From contig NZ_JACJPP010000023.1 in NCBI RefSeq assembly GCF_014696135.1, forward strand, positions 1-64,000: a stretch of DNA of 64,000 bases. The letters run 5' to 3'. Under the pieces are notes generated by a model. That model was not told where the DNA came from. It ran no database searches and saw only the letters and a list, made by a program, of their open reading frames with translations. This document shows, in pieces, positions 25,135 through 33,700 of this stretch (positions are counted from its first letter, which is position 1; each line of letters opens with the position of its first letter). This DNA comes from Nodosilinea sp. FACHB-141 (GTDB lineage Bacteria > Cyanobacteriota > Cyanobacteriia > Phormidesmidales > Phormidesmidaceae). A program made the position numbers and the translations under genes.

Positions 25135-25581
25135 TGAGGTAGTGGCGGTATTTTGGTTGTTTATACCATAACTAATTCTATCAAAGCGCGCAACAATTTC
25201 GATAGATAGAGGCTATCGCCCTTCGATTCAGCCATATTTTTGGTGAATTTCACCGATAAAATTCCTGAGAGGGGAACGCGACAGCCATTCATTGCTCCCT
25301 CTGTCTTTAGATGGCTAACGCTTCAATATCTGTCACAGGGATGACGTTTAGCCAAGGCTCTGCCTTCTATCGTCCATCATTACTGGTTTAGAGCAGCCCT
25401 GGTTCAGAACACCTGTTAGAACTGGGGCTGCCCCAAAGCCTACGGCCTCTGGTTTGGAGCACCGTCCTTCGAATGCTGGCCCTGGAGTACCGCTATGCAC
25501 ATTGGGCTGTCACAGCCTGCACTCAACCATCACTAACAAGTAAGTACACACCCCATCTGGGACACCACCGGGAGGATAGCG
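25135..25581. other. Divergent intergenic region, pncB / NfeD-like gene
   Basis: About 447 bases without a gene. It contains a possible operator at 25159-25172, a short perfect palindrome GGTGAATTTCACC at 25242-25254, and a CGATAG/CTATCG stem around 25199-25217. The right part is rich in short CTGG/CCAG words. I see no tRNA or riboswitch fold. Confidence 0.45.
25159..25172 (-). promoter_or_regulatory. Candidate -10 and operator of pncB operon
   Basis: GTTTATACCATAAC is an imperfect palindrome 25 bases before the pncB ATG. Read on the minus strand it contains TATAAA, which could be the -10 box. A repressor bound here would block transcription, which would suit autoregulation by NrtR, but I have not matched it to a known NrtR motif. 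Confidence 0.28.
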
Positions 25582-25821
25582 ATGAATCTGACCCACACTC
25601 TGGAACTTTTTGAAACTCCTAAAACCGCGCGGGTAGAGCGCCCCATTACCGCCCAATCACAGGGACGGGTCTACTACGAAGGCACCTACTGGCCCGCCAG
25701 AGTCTATGAAGGCGTCATTGACGCCGGTATTGCCCTAGCTCCCTCAAGCTGGGTGACGGTGGTGGGCCGCTATGGGCTCACCCTGCTGATCGTGCCACCG
25801 CTGGGGCCAACCTACGCCTAA
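25582..25821 (+). CDS. NfeD-like OB-fold small protein
   Basis: 79-residue protein matching the C-terminal OB-fold domain of the NfeD family: ITAQSQGRVYYEGTYWPARV followed by a WVTVVGRYGLTLLIVPP stretch. In larger NfeD proteins this domain follows membrane helices and works with SPFH proteins or membrane proteases; here the domain stands alone with no membrane segment. Start ATG 25582 follows GGGAGGA at good spacing. No SPFH or protease gene is next to it, so its partner is unknown. Stand-alone NfeD-domain proteins of this size are common in cyanobacteria. Confidence 0.75.
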   Translation: MNLTHTLELFETPKTARVERPITAQSQGRVYYEGTYWPARVYEGVIDAGIALAPSSWVTVVGRYGLTLLIVPPLGPTYA

Positions 25822-25824
25822 GAA

Positions 25825-25893
25825 CGGGGAATTGCTGGGGTAGAACGTCTTTGGCTAGATTAGGGCGATCGCTCCAGCAACCCCGCGTTTTCT
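25825..25893 (+). terminator. Possible terminator of the NfeD-like gene
   Basis: CGGGG(AA)TTGCTGG at 25825-25838 can pair with CCAGCAACCCCG at 25874-25885, with a two-base bulge and a long loop, followed by CGTTTTCTG. It starts a few bases after the stop. The loop is large, so support is moderate. Confidence 0.42.
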
Positions 25894-25907
25894 GTGAAAA
25901 TCTCCAG

Positions 25908-25952
25908 GGAATAGGCAAAAACCACTATGATTAAGGTAGTTTTGCCTATTCC
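25908..25952. repeat. Perfect 13-bp inverted repeat
   Basis: GGAATAGGCAAAA (25908-25920) and TTTTGCCTATTCC (25940-25952) are exact inverse complements around a 19-base loop. No T run follows, so it is not an ordinary terminator. It lies 21 bases before the first possible start of the next gene, where a protein site or mRNA stem could affect that gene. Confidence 0.7.
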
Positions 25953-25973
25953 TTCTGCCACCACCGTTGACCT

Positions 25974-27134
25974 ATGGATAGCCTGGCCCAAAGCCTTCTT
26001 TGGCTCCTCTGGGAAACGCACCCAGATGTTGATCCTGTCCGAGCGGGTTCTGCCTCAACCTTGCAGTTAGCACCTGGGCAGGGCAAAGGAGCACAGGTAG
26101 CGTCAGTGATCAGCATGCCCTTGAGGAATTGGTCGTTGGCCGCGGCGGGGGCGATCGTTCTAGGTAGCGGCCTAGGAACACCGGCCTTGGCCAATGGGCA
26201 CCTCTGGGGCAGCACCGTCTACGTCAACACTCCCCAGGGGTACGCCCTCAATGCGCGCTGGGGACCAGGCACTAACACTGGCGTCTATCGTCGTGTGCGC
26301 CGAGGTAGCGCCCTGCAACTGTCTGGAGTACGCCGCAACGGTTGGGTGCAGCTAGTCGATGCTACCTGGGTCGCAGGCAACCTGGTCAGCCGGTCTCCTG
26401 TTCCCGGAGCTGGTGTAACTCCCCCCGGCAACGCGGATAACCTGGCCACAGTAGTCACTCCACAGAACTTTGCCCTCAACATTCGCTCTGGCCCTGGTCG
26501 CAACTTTCCGGTGGTGGGGCAGTTTGTTAACGGCAGTCGTATTGCGTTAACGGGTCGATTTAGCGTTGGCTGGGCGCAGCTCACCAACGGCAACTGGGTG
26601 GATAGTGGCCACATTCAATACAGTGGCCCTATTCAAGGCGGCAACCAGCCTAACCCCAACCCCAACCCTAACCCCGGTCCAACTCCCAATGCCGACGTGC
26701 TGGAATTACAGCGGCTGCTGCGCCAGGCCGGCTTTTTGCCGTCCAATTTTATTGCCTCTGGCATCTATGACCAGACGACTCAAAATGCCGTGCGCGAGTT
26801 TCAGCGGGTGAATGGGCTGCCGGTCACCGGCGTTGTAGATGCGGCAACCTGGCAGGCCCTTTACCGCGCCACTGAGCCACCAACGCCGCTGCCTTCCCCT
26901 AAACCCGACCCCAGCCCAGACCCCACGAACCCACCGCCTAGCGGCACTAGTCAGCGGCGGGTGGTCACCGATGGGGACTCAACCTCCGTGTTTGATGGCC
27001 CAGGCACTGAGTTTGGCCTCGTCAGAACCGTACCCAATGGCTCGATTGTGACCATCACTGGGCGCACCTCTGGCAATTGGTCAGAACTGCTCGACGGCGG
27101 CTGGATCTTCTCCCCTTGGCTAGATCCGATTTAG
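25974..27134 (+). CDS. SH3-type and peptidoglycan-binding-domain protein
   Basis: Cell-wall-associated protein, up to 386 residues. Two bacterial SH3-like repeats (GSTVYVNTPQGYALNARWGP; VVTPQNFALNIRSGPGRNFP) are followed by an Asn/Pro linker (PNPNPNPNPGPTPNA), a PG_binding_1 domain (LELQRLLRQAGFLPSNF through GVVDAATWQALY), a Pro-rich linker and a third SH3-like repeat at the C-terminus. If translation starts at ATG 26115, the protein opens with a clear signal peptide (MPLRNWSLAAAGAIVLGSGL, cleavage after PALA). The frame from ATG 25974 adds 47 residues; I keep that longer call but cannot decide between them. It has no catalytic domain, so it probably binds or anchors to peptidoglycan. Confidence 0.83.
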   Translation: MDSLAQSLLWLLWETHPDVDPVRAGSASTLQLAPGQGKGAQVASVISMPLRNWSLAAAGAIVLGSGLGTPALANGHLWGSTVYVNTPQGYALNARWGPGTNTGVYRRVRRGSALQLSGVRRNGWVQLVDATWVAGNLVSRSPVPGAGVTPPGNADNLATVVTPQNFALNIRSGPGRNFPVVGQFVNGSRIALTGRFSVGWAQLTNGNWVDSGHIQYSGPIQGGNQPNPNPNPNPGPTPNADVLELQRLLRQAGFLPSNFIASGIYDQTTQNAVREFQRVNGLPVTGVVDAATWQALYRATEPPTPLPSPKPDPSPDPTNPPPSGTSQRRVVTDGDSTSVFDGPGTEFGLVRTVPNGSIVTITGRTSGNWSELLDGGWIFSPWLDPI

Positions 27135-27497
27135 GATAGCGGGCTATTGCCTAGCAGTACGCCAAGATGAAAGTCATCTAACCAATGGAATAGATCGAGC
27201 TATAGGAGTTTTTCTATGGTTTCTAAAAGTTTATTCCTAGCGGCTATGAAGAGCGTCAACCCCAACCGTTGCAAGGGTTTGAGTAGATTCAGAACTCTTT
27301 GCAGCAATTTCTGGCTGGGCGCAACATCTTGTGACTTAGTGACATTATGTGTATAACAATACTTAAGCAAAACTATTGAGTAGTCCACGAACCATACCGG
27401 ATGCCTCAGTAGAAGCCCTGAAAGGTTAGTCAATGCGTCGGTTTACCGGTCTTGGCGAATCCTTACACCGGTCACTGGCGTTTCGAGGAGCTTAACC
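27135..27497. other. Intergenic region before the small membrane protein
   Basis: About 360 bases, more AT-rich than its surroundings (for example TAGTGACATTATGTGTATAACAATAC around 27337-27362, a plausible promoter). A 77-residue minus-strand frame here has no family features and I do not accept it. GAGGAG at 27485-27490 is the ribosome-binding site of the next gene. Confidence 0.45.
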
Positions 27498-27872
27498 TTG
27501 TTTAACGACACTAAGTCATCTTCTACTCTTCGGACCTCTGTCCAAGACGCTGCCTTTTGGGTGCTGCAAATTGTCGATATTCGTCTGGCCTTGGTGATAG
27601 GTCTAGCGGCTTTTATGCTAGCTGTTGGGTTTGACTCCTCGGGCAACAAGGCTGAGGCCGCTGACCTAATGACAGGCACATCGCTAGTGCCCGTCTCCGT
27701 AAGCGTGGCTGCTGCACCCAGCTATGGCTTTGAAGAGCAGCCCATAGTTAGAAACGCTCAGCTCGCTACTGCCCGTCGTCTGCGTCACGGCAGTCTAACC
27801 AGCGCGATCATCACCAGCAATCGCCTAACGGATTCCCACTTCTTCATTGACCTGCCCTCAGAGCATGAGTAG
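27498..27872 (+). CDS. Small membrane protein, unknown
   Basis: 124 residues with TTG start at 27498, supported by a strong GAGGAG seven bases upstream. One hydrophobic segment (LALVIGLAAFMLAVGF, about residues 30-45) sits after a soluble N-terminus of some 29 residues; the rest is mostly polar and ends FFIDLPSEHE. The segment could be a signal anchor with the C-terminal part outside the cytoplasm. I recognise no family. It stands alone, upstream of argZ with a 173-base gap. Confidence 0.55.
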   Translation: MFNDTKSSSTLRTSVQDAAFWVLQIVDIRLALVIGLAAFMLAVGFDSSGNKAEAADLMTGTSLVPVSVSVAAAPSYGFEEQPIVRNAQLATARRLRHGSLTSAIITSNRLTDSHFFIDLPSEHE

Positions 27873-28045
27873 ATAACCTGTTGCCGTAATACACAGGGAC
27901 TCATGACAACCAAATATACTGACTGCGCTGAGGGCTAAAATGTTATGTTGGCCCCCAGCGTTGCTTAGTTTAAGCATCTTCTGGCACGGCCTTCGCTACC
28001 TGGTTCGTTTGTTTGCTTTGATTCTCTTCACGTCGGCACATTCCT

Positions 28046-30151
28046 ATGACCTCCTCCATTCGCTTTCTCATGTGCGCCCCTCACCACTACGAGGTGGATT
28101 ACGTCATCAACCCCTGGATGGAGGGCAACATTCACCGCTCGTCGCTTGAAGCTGCCCAAGAACAGTGGCAAAGCCTCTACCAAGTTATTAGCGATCGCGC
28201 TGATGTCAATCTGGTCAAACCTCAGCAGGGCTGGCCAGACATGGTGTTTACCGCTAACGCAGGGCTGATCTTGGGTAACCAGGTGGTGCTGAGCCGCTTT
28301 CTGCACCCCGAGCGTCAGGGTGAGGAGCCCTTCTTTAAAGAATGGTTTGAGGCTCAGGGTCACCAGGTATTTACCCTGCCCCCCGAACTGCCCTTTGAAG
28401 GTGCAGGCGATGCCCTGCTCGATCGCGAGGGGCGTTGGCTGTGGGCGGGCTATGGCTTTCGCACCGAGCTAGATTCCCACGGGCTGGTGGCTGAGTGGCT
28501 CAATATCGAAGTGCTGTCGCTGCACCTGATGGATGAGCGCTTTTACCATCTCGACACCTGTTTTTGTCCGTTGACGGGTGGCTATCTGCTCTACTACCCC
28601 GCCGCCTTTGACGCCTACTCCAACCGGCTGATTGAGTTGCGGGTGCCTCCCGAAAAGCGCATCGCCATCGACGAACCCGATGCCATTAATTTCGCCTGTA
28701 ACTCGGTGAACATCGATCGCACCGTGATTATGAACAAGGCCAGCGATGAGCTGAAGGCGCAACTGGCCGACGCGGGCTTTGAAGTGGTAGAAACGCCCCT
28801 AACTGAGTTTCTTAAGGCTGGGGGTGCAGCTAAGTGCCTCACCCTGCGGGTCACCGAGCCCCTGCACCCCGAGCCCGCCGGAGAAAAAGGAATCATCGCT
28901 CGCACCGTCACCATAACTGGCCACTTGCTCGACTCGGGCCTGGTTAGCCGGGCGCTGGATTTAGTGATGGAGGGCGGCGGCAGCTTCCAAGTGCTGAATT
29001 TTGACCTGGGCGAGCAGCGCCAGAGCACCTCGTCGGCTGAAATTCGCGTCTCGGCCCCCGATCGCGAGGTGATGGACGAGATTATGGCCCAGCTAATCGA
29101 TCTGGGCGCGGTAGCTCTGCCTGAGGAACAGCAGGACGCCCATCTGGTGACCATTACCCAAGCTGGGGTTGCCCCCGACGACTTCTACAGTTCCACCATT
29201 TACCCCACTGAGGTGCGGGTGCGGGGGCAGTGGGTGCGGGTGCAGGGTCAGCGCATGGATGGCGTGATCGTGGTGTCGGAGACTGAACCGGTGGCCAGCT
29301 GTAAGCTGCTGCGTGACCTGGCGGTGGGCGATCAAGTAATTGTCGGCTACGACGGCATTCGCAGCGTGCGCAGCACCAAGGACCGCAGCCGCGCAGCCGC
29401 CATCACCGAAGAATTTAGCTTTATGGGCTCGGGTGTCTCTAGCGAGCGCCGAGTGGAGCTGATCGTTGAACAGGTGGCTTGGGATTTGCGCCGCCTGCGC
29501 GACCAGGGCGGCAAGGTGGCTGTAGTGGCTGGCCCGGTAGTGATTCACACTGGCGGCGGCGACCATCTGGGGCGGCTGATTCGCGAGGGCTATGTGCAGG
29601 CGCTGCTGGGGGGCAATGCGATCGCTGTCCACGACATCGAGCAGGCCATGCTGGGCACCTCTCTGGGTGTTGATATGAAGCAGGGCACTTCAGTACGCGG
29701 TGGCCACCGTCACCACCTGCGAGCGATCAACAGCATTCGCCGCTGCGGCAGCATTGCCAACGCCGTCGAGCAGGGCGTGCTGACTCGCGGCGTGCTCTAC
29801 GAGTGCGTCAAGCACGATGTGCCCTTCTCTCTAGCCGGTTCCATTCGCGACGACGGCCCTCTGCCTGACACTAAGATGAACCTGCTTGAAGCTCAGGCTG
29901 AGTACGCTCGTCTGATCGAAGGCTGTGACCTGATTCTGATGCTCTCGACGATGCTGCATGCGATCGGCGTGGGTAATATGACCCCTTCGGGCGTGAAGAT
30001 GGTCTGCGTTGATATCAACCCTGCCGTGGTAACCAAGTTGGCCGATCGCGGTTCGCTGGAATCTACCGGAGTGGTAACCGATGTGGGCCTGTTCCTTAGC
30101 CTGCTAGTGAAGCAACTCGACAAGCTCACCCAGCGCCATGTGATGGCTTAG
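28046..30151 (+). CDS. argZ: Arginine dihydrolase / ornithine cyclodeaminase ArgZ (AgrE)
   Basis: Bifunctional cyanobacterial enzyme, 701 residues. The N-terminal dihydrolase converts arginine to ornithine, CO2 and two ammonia; the C-terminal LOR/SDH-type domain converts ornithine to proline. Key residues of the Synechocystis enzyme are at the same numbers: Asn71 (VFTANAG), Glu118 (PFEGAGD), His168 (YHLDTCFC) and Cys264 (GAAKCLTL). Asn71 distinguishes the dihydrolase from deiminases. The C-terminal part has GPVVIHTGGGDHLGRLIREG and MLHAIGVGNMTPSGVKMV, the nucleotide-binding region. The enzyme supports nitrogen remobilisation from arginine and cyanophycin. It is a single-gene unit with a terminator at 30171-30212. 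Confidence 0.96.
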   Translation: MTSSIRFLMCAPHHYEVDYVINPWMEGNIHRSSLEAAQEQWQSLYQVISDRADVNLVKPQQGWPDMVFTANAGLILGNQVVLSRFLHPERQGEEPFFKEWFEAQGHQVFTLPPELPFEGAGDALLDREGRWLWAGYGFRTELDSHGLVAEWLNIEVLSLHLMDERFYHLDTCFCPLTGGYLLYYPAAFDAYSNRLIELRVPPEKRIAIDEPDAINFACNSVNIDRTVIMNKASDELKAQLADAGFEVVETPLTEFLKAGGAAKCLTLRVTEPLHPEPAGEKGIIARTVTITGHLLDSGLVSRALDLVMEGGGSFQVLNFDLGEQRQSTSSAEIRVSAPDREVMDEIMAQLIDLGAVALPEEQQDAHLVTITQAGVAPDDFYSSTIYPTEVRVRGQWVRVQGQRMDGVIVVSETEPVASCKLLRDLAVGDQVIVGYDGIRSVRSTKDRSRAAAITEEFSFMGSGVSSERRVELIVEQVAWDLRRLRDQGGKVAVVAGPVVIHTGGGDHLGRLIREGYVQALLGGNAIAVHDIEQAMLGTSLGVDMKQGTSVRGGHRHHLRAINSIRRCGSIANAVEQGVLTRGVLYECVKHDVPFSLAGSIRDDGPLPDTKMNLLEAQAEYARLIEGCDLILMLSTMLHAIGVGNMTPSGVKMVCVDINPAVVTKLADRGSLESTGVVTDVGLFLSLLVKQLDKLTQRHVMA

Positions 30152-30170
30152 CCGTAGAGGGCTACATAAC

Positions 30171-30212
30171 CAGCGTCCTGAGTCTATTTCGACATTAGGG
30201 CGCTGATTTTTT
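30171..30212 (+). terminator. Intrinsic terminator of argZ
   Basis: CAGCGTCCT (30171-30179) pairs with AGGGCGCTG (30197-30205), nine pairs including one G-U, with a 17-base loop and then ATTTTTT. It begins 20 bases after the argZ stop. Confidence 0.8.
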
Positions 30213-30379
30213 CGAATTAAATGGTTTGGTCGTCAATCCATCTTGGATTGCCTAACGCTCCGTAGTTAGCCTCACAGGTTGTTTTATAAATCTCTGTTGA
30301 AGTATTTCATCTTTGCTTCTCCTAGAGTAAAAAATGTGTTAATGATTCCGAATTAATTAGCTACTGTGCGAAGAAAAAT

Positions 30380-31012
30380 CTAATGCTTAAGAAATCTTCG
30401 GGTTGACTTTTTAAGGACTCGAAAATACGTTCCAAACAGCACTAGTGACAGCGCCAGATAAATCAACGCATAGGTGACACTGAGCGAAACCAAGATTAAA
30501 AAAGGTATAAAGGTTGTCGCTAGAGCAAAAACCGAAAGAAAGGCTGCGAAAGTAGATCTGTAACTCTGTAGAAGTTTTGCTTCTTTGTCAAGGTTGAGGC
30601 CAAAAACACCTGACCCTTCGATCACACTCAGTTCTTTTCTGATTTCTTCTTCGTAGCTCTGTAAGTTATCCGCAAAAAAGATAATAAAAGACTGCTTGAT
30701 CAGATTCCAGAACCCAATAATGGCAATAATTAGCAGCAGGCTAAGAAAACCTAAAAACAGCAGCCCGCTAGCGTCAATTTCGGGTTTCGCTAGCGCGACA
30801 AAATCGACGATGGGTTTCCAAAGAGCGATGGTAGCTCCAATCACTCCCATCAGCTTGAGATCTTCAAAGGCGCTTTGAATATAGTTTTCTGCCTGCTGGC
30901 TTAACCGCACATACTCTTTGTAGAGATAGTCCAATCGTTGTTCAGGTTCCATGGGCGTGCTTAGAGCAATAATTACTCGACTATGTTCAATATTGCCCAT
31001 CAACCGGTCCAT
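30380..31012 (-). CDS. AT-rich-gene membrane protein, unknown
   Basis: About 210 residues from ATG 31012 (MDRLMGNIEHSRV). Four hydrophobic segments in two hairpins: the region GVIGATIALWKPIVDF, a long stretch with LLFLGFLSLLLIIAIIGFWN, then FAAFLSVFALATTFIPFLIL and YALIYLALSLVLFGTYF. Between the hairpins is a charged cytoplasmic loop (LQSYEEEIRKELSVIEG), and the end is basic (KKSTRRFLKH). Base composition is clearly more AT-rich than the surrounding genes, which may mean recent acquisition. I recognise no family and no partner next to it; ftsY follows 80 bases away on the same strand but upstream in transcription. Confidence 0.65.
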   Translation of the reverse strand: MDRLMGNIEHSRVIIALSTPMEPEQRLDYLYKEYVRLSQQAENYIQSAFEDLKLMGVIGATIALWKPIVDFVALAKPEIDASGLLFLGFLSLLLIIAIIGFWNLIKQSFIIFFADNLQSYEEEIRKELSVIEGSGVFGLNLDKEAKLLQSYRSTFAAFLSVFALATTFIPFLILVSLSVTYALIYLALSLVLFGTYFRVLKKSTRRFLKH

Positions 31013-31092
31013 CAATCTGCAAACTAGAGATTAGTCGCCAACAAACCTACCGCTTTTAAAGAGGCACGAGTCGATGAACAACTTCGAAAAGC

Positions 31093-32742
31093 TCAACCAC
31101 TCACCAGGGCTTCGACAAACTCATAGCTAGAGAAAGGTCGCAGGTCTTCGATGCCTTCGCCTGCACCGATAAAGCGAATGGGTAGCCCCAACTGCTCGAC
31201 TACCGCCAGGGCAACGCCGCCTTTTGCGGTACCGTCGAGCTTGGTGAGCACCACGCCACTGAGGTTAGCGGCTTCAGCAAAGACTTCTGCCTGGCGCAGA
31301 CCGTTTTGGCCCAGGGTAGCATCAAGCACGAGCAGGGCTTCGACATGGGCATCGGGGGCTTTTTTGTCGACGATGCGGCGAATTTTTGCCAGTTCGTCCA
31401 TCAGGTTCTTTTTGTTTTGCAGGCGTCCGGCGGTGTCGACCAGCAGCAGCTCAATGTTGCGAGACTGGGAGGCGGCGATCGCGTCATAGACCACCGCCGC
31501 CGGGTCAGTGTTTTGCCCTGGGTTGGCGATCACCTCCACATCGCTGCGGGCACCCCAGGTTTTGACCTGCTCGACGGCGGCGGCGCGGAAGGTGTCGGCG
31601 GCAGCAATCAGCGTGTTGTAGCCTGACTTTTTGGCGATGTGGGCCAGCTTGCCGATAGTGGTGGTTTTGCCCGCGCCGTTGACCCCGGTCATCAGCCAAA
31701 TATTAAAGCTGCCCTTCTCGGGGGTAAACGCTAGGTTATGGGAGTTAGCCAGGGGCGCATCGAGCATATCCCGCAGAATGGATTTGAGGTAGGCGATCGC
31801 CTGATCGGGCGGCAGCACCTCTTGGCGCATGCGAGCTTGCAATGCCTCAATCACTTTGTCGGTGGCGGCAACCCCTACATCGGCCTGCAGCAGCAGGGCC
31901 TCAATTTCCGTCACTGCGTCGTCGTTGAGCGGCCCCTGGCCAACGATCGCCTTAAGCTGATTGACCAGGCCGAGGCGAGTTTTGTTGAGCCCCTGGCGCA
32001 GCTTGTTGAGCCAGGTAATCTCTTCGGCCGAGATGTCGTCGGGCCGTCGCCCCTGGGCGGCGAGAACTTCTGCCGACCAGAGAAAGGCTTCGTCTAAATC
32101 AATATCGGGGAGAACGGGAGCGGGGGGTGCAGCTGCAGCGGCCACGGGTGTAGGTTCGGGCTCGGGTTCTGCGATCGCCGTTGCGTCTAGCTGAGCTAGA
32201 CGCTGAAGGCGTTCTTCCTCCGCCTGTGCCCAGAAGGGACGAGGCGCAGCAGGTTCGGGCTCGGGTTCGGGCTCCACCGCTGCTGGTTCTACGATGGGGA
32301 CTTCAGCTTCAGCAGCGGGTTCGACGACGGAGGTTTCTACGGCAGATTCGACGGTTTCTAAGGCTTCTGAAATGGCCGAATCTGGCTCGGCTGCCGATGT
32401 TTTCGCTGGTTCTGCAACCTCGGTCTCAATGGCTGTCGTACCAGCCGCAGGCTCTTCAGCAGCTTCAGGCTCAGTCTCTGTCACCGCAGCGACAGCCTCC
32501 TCCTCCGCTTCAGCAGGCGCTGCTTCGGCAACTGAATCTTCAGTCTTAGTTTCAGCCTGCTGTTTCTGAATGTTTTGGTAGGCCGCCTTGGCCCACTTCA
32601 GGTAGTCTTCTGACGATAGCTGCGGGGTAGTCGGGGTGGGTGCCTGAGCGGGTTCGGGGGCTTTAGCCTCAGCCTGTTTAGCATCAGCATCGGCGCTGTT
32701 AGACTTATCAAAACTGCGCTGAAACCAATTGAACCCAGCCAT
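31093..32742 (-). CDS. ftsY: Signal recognition particle receptor FtsY
   Basis: GTPase that receives SRP-ribosome complexes at the membrane for co-translational insertion of membrane proteins. 549 residues from ATG 32742 (MAGFNWFQRSFDK); the frame extends upstream but homologues start with this type of motif. Residues 1-240 form a long acidic, Ala/Glu/Pro-rich A domain with repeated EPEPEPEP-like words, longer than in most bacteria. The NG domain follows: GVNGAGKTTTIGKLAHIAKK (G1), AADTFRAAAVEQVKTW (G2 region), VDTAGRLQNK (G3), VLTKLDGTAKGG (G4) and FIGAGEGIEDLRPF. It lies downstream of nusB on the same strand with a repeat in the gap. Confidence 0.96.
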   Translation of the reverse strand: MAGFNWFQRSFDKSNSADADAKQAEAKAPEPAQAPTPTTPQLSSEDYLKWAKAAYQNIQKQQAETKTEDSVAEAAPAEAEEEAVAAVTETEPEAAEEPAAGTTAIETEVAEPAKTSAAEPDSAISEALETVESAVETSVVEPAAEAEVPIVEPAAVEPEPEPEPAAPRPFWAQAEEERLQRLAQLDATAIAEPEPEPTPVAAAAAPPAPVLPDIDLDEAFLWSAEVLAAQGRRPDDISAEEITWLNKLRQGLNKTRLGLVNQLKAIVGQGPLNDDAVTEIEALLLQADVGVAATDKVIEALQARMRQEVLPPDQAIAYLKSILRDMLDAPLANSHNLAFTPEKGSFNIWLMTGVNGAGKTTTIGKLAHIAKKSGYNTLIAAADTFRAAAVEQVKTWGARSDVEVIANPGQNTDPAAVVYDAIAASQSRNIELLLVDTAGRLQNKKNLMDELAKIRRIVDKKAPDAHVEALLVLDATLGQNGLRQAEVFAEAANLSGVVLTKLDGTAKGGVALAVVEQLGLPIRFIGAGEGIEDLRPFSSYEFVEALVSG

Positions 32743-32900
32743 ATCAGAGCTACCTTGGACGTTGTTACTGTTGTTAATAGTATCGTTCTCAGGGCAAACC
32801 ACGGGTACGTTCATCCACACCCGAGCAGAGCTTGAGACCTCCTAACAGAATGGACGGAACCAGGCTCCAACCAGCTCAACCTGCTGGCTAGCTTCCTTAA

Positions 32901-32940
32901 TCCATCCACCCCCTACCCATCCACCCATCCACTCCCTACA
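32901..32940. repeat. CCCATCCA-type 8-mer repeat
   Basis: TCCATCCACCCCCTACCCAT, then CCACCCATCC and ACTCCCTACA; the inverse complement of the GGATGGGTGGATGAGT words at 61229-61312. It runs into the nusB stop codon (32936-32938). Confidence 0.65.
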
Positions 32941-33592
32941 CCACGGGACTATCAGCCTCTACTTCTACCTCACCCTCATCCCCTCGGCTCACCACTCGGC
33001 GCAGCACGCCGTTGATAAAGCGGTAGCCGTCGTCGTCGCTGTAGCGCTTGGCTAGCTCCACCGCTTCGTTGATGGCGACTCGGTCGGGGGTGCCCAGGTA
33101 GTTCATTTCGACTACGGCCAGGCGCAAGATGTCGCGATCGATGCGGGGCAGGCGCTTGAGGTTCCAGGCCACCATCGCTTCGTCGAGAATGCTGTCGACC
33201 TGGGTCTGGTACTTAGCAGTGTTGGTGAGCAGCTCTAAGGCAAAGGCCTCGATCTCAGACTGGTTGCTGAGACGAATGAACTCGGGCAGCTCCACTGCGT
33301 GGGCCAGCCGGTTGATGGCGGTTTGGGTGAGGGCGATCGCCTCTTCGACCATAGCCCTGCCCTTCTCCACATCGCTGGCGCGGGTGCCGCTGTCGACTAG
33401 GTGTTGGTTGCCCCGCTTCAGCTCATCGGCGGCGGTTTCGAGGGCGTCTTTGGCCTCGGCAGTCAGGGTTTGAATGGCCGCCAGCAGCAGTTTTTCAAAG
33501 TCTGGGGGCGCCAGTCTGCCGGGCTTGTCAGAAAGCTGGCTGAGGCCCAGTAGGGCCAACTCGCGGGCCATACGGCGAGCTTGCATAGTCAT
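32936..33592 (-). CDS. nusB: Transcription antitermination factor NusB
   Basis: RNA-binding protein that, with NusE, binds boxA and allows antitermination, mainly in rRNA operons. 218 residues from ATG 33592 (MTMQARRMARELALLGLSQL). The N-terminal helices have the ARRMARELALLGLSQL pattern, and the C-terminal bundle has RDILRLAVVEMNYLGTP, RVAINEAVELAKRYSDDD and RFINGVLRRV. It is longer than the 140-residue E. coli protein because of an insertion of about 60 residues (KDALETAADELKRGNQHLVD region), usual in cyanobacteria. It sits between the DUF502 gene and ftsY in the common cyanobacterial order. Confidence 0.93.
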   Translation of the reverse strand: MTMQARRMARELALLGLSQLSDKPGRLAPPDFEKLLLAAIQTLTAEAKDALETAADELKRGNQHLVDSGTRASDVEKGRAMVEEAIALTQTAINRLAHAVELPEFIRLSNQSEIEAFALELLTNTAKYQTQVDSILDEAMVAWNLKRLPRIDRDILRLAVVEMNYLGTPDRVAINEAVELAKRYSDDDGYRFINGVLRRVVSRGDEGEVEVEADSPVV

Positions 33593-33700
33593 GTCTCCCA
33601 GAAGCGGCGGTGCAGGATCTTCCCAAGGCAAAACTGACCCGGCAAAGTTTTACGCACACCGACGGCCAACCTCACCCCAGGGCTAGAACCAGGCTATATC

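Noticed and set aside
27200-27433. 77-residue minus-strand frame in an AT-rich gap
   Set aside because: Composition looks like translated non-coding AT-rich DNA; no ribosome-binding site or conserved motif seen.
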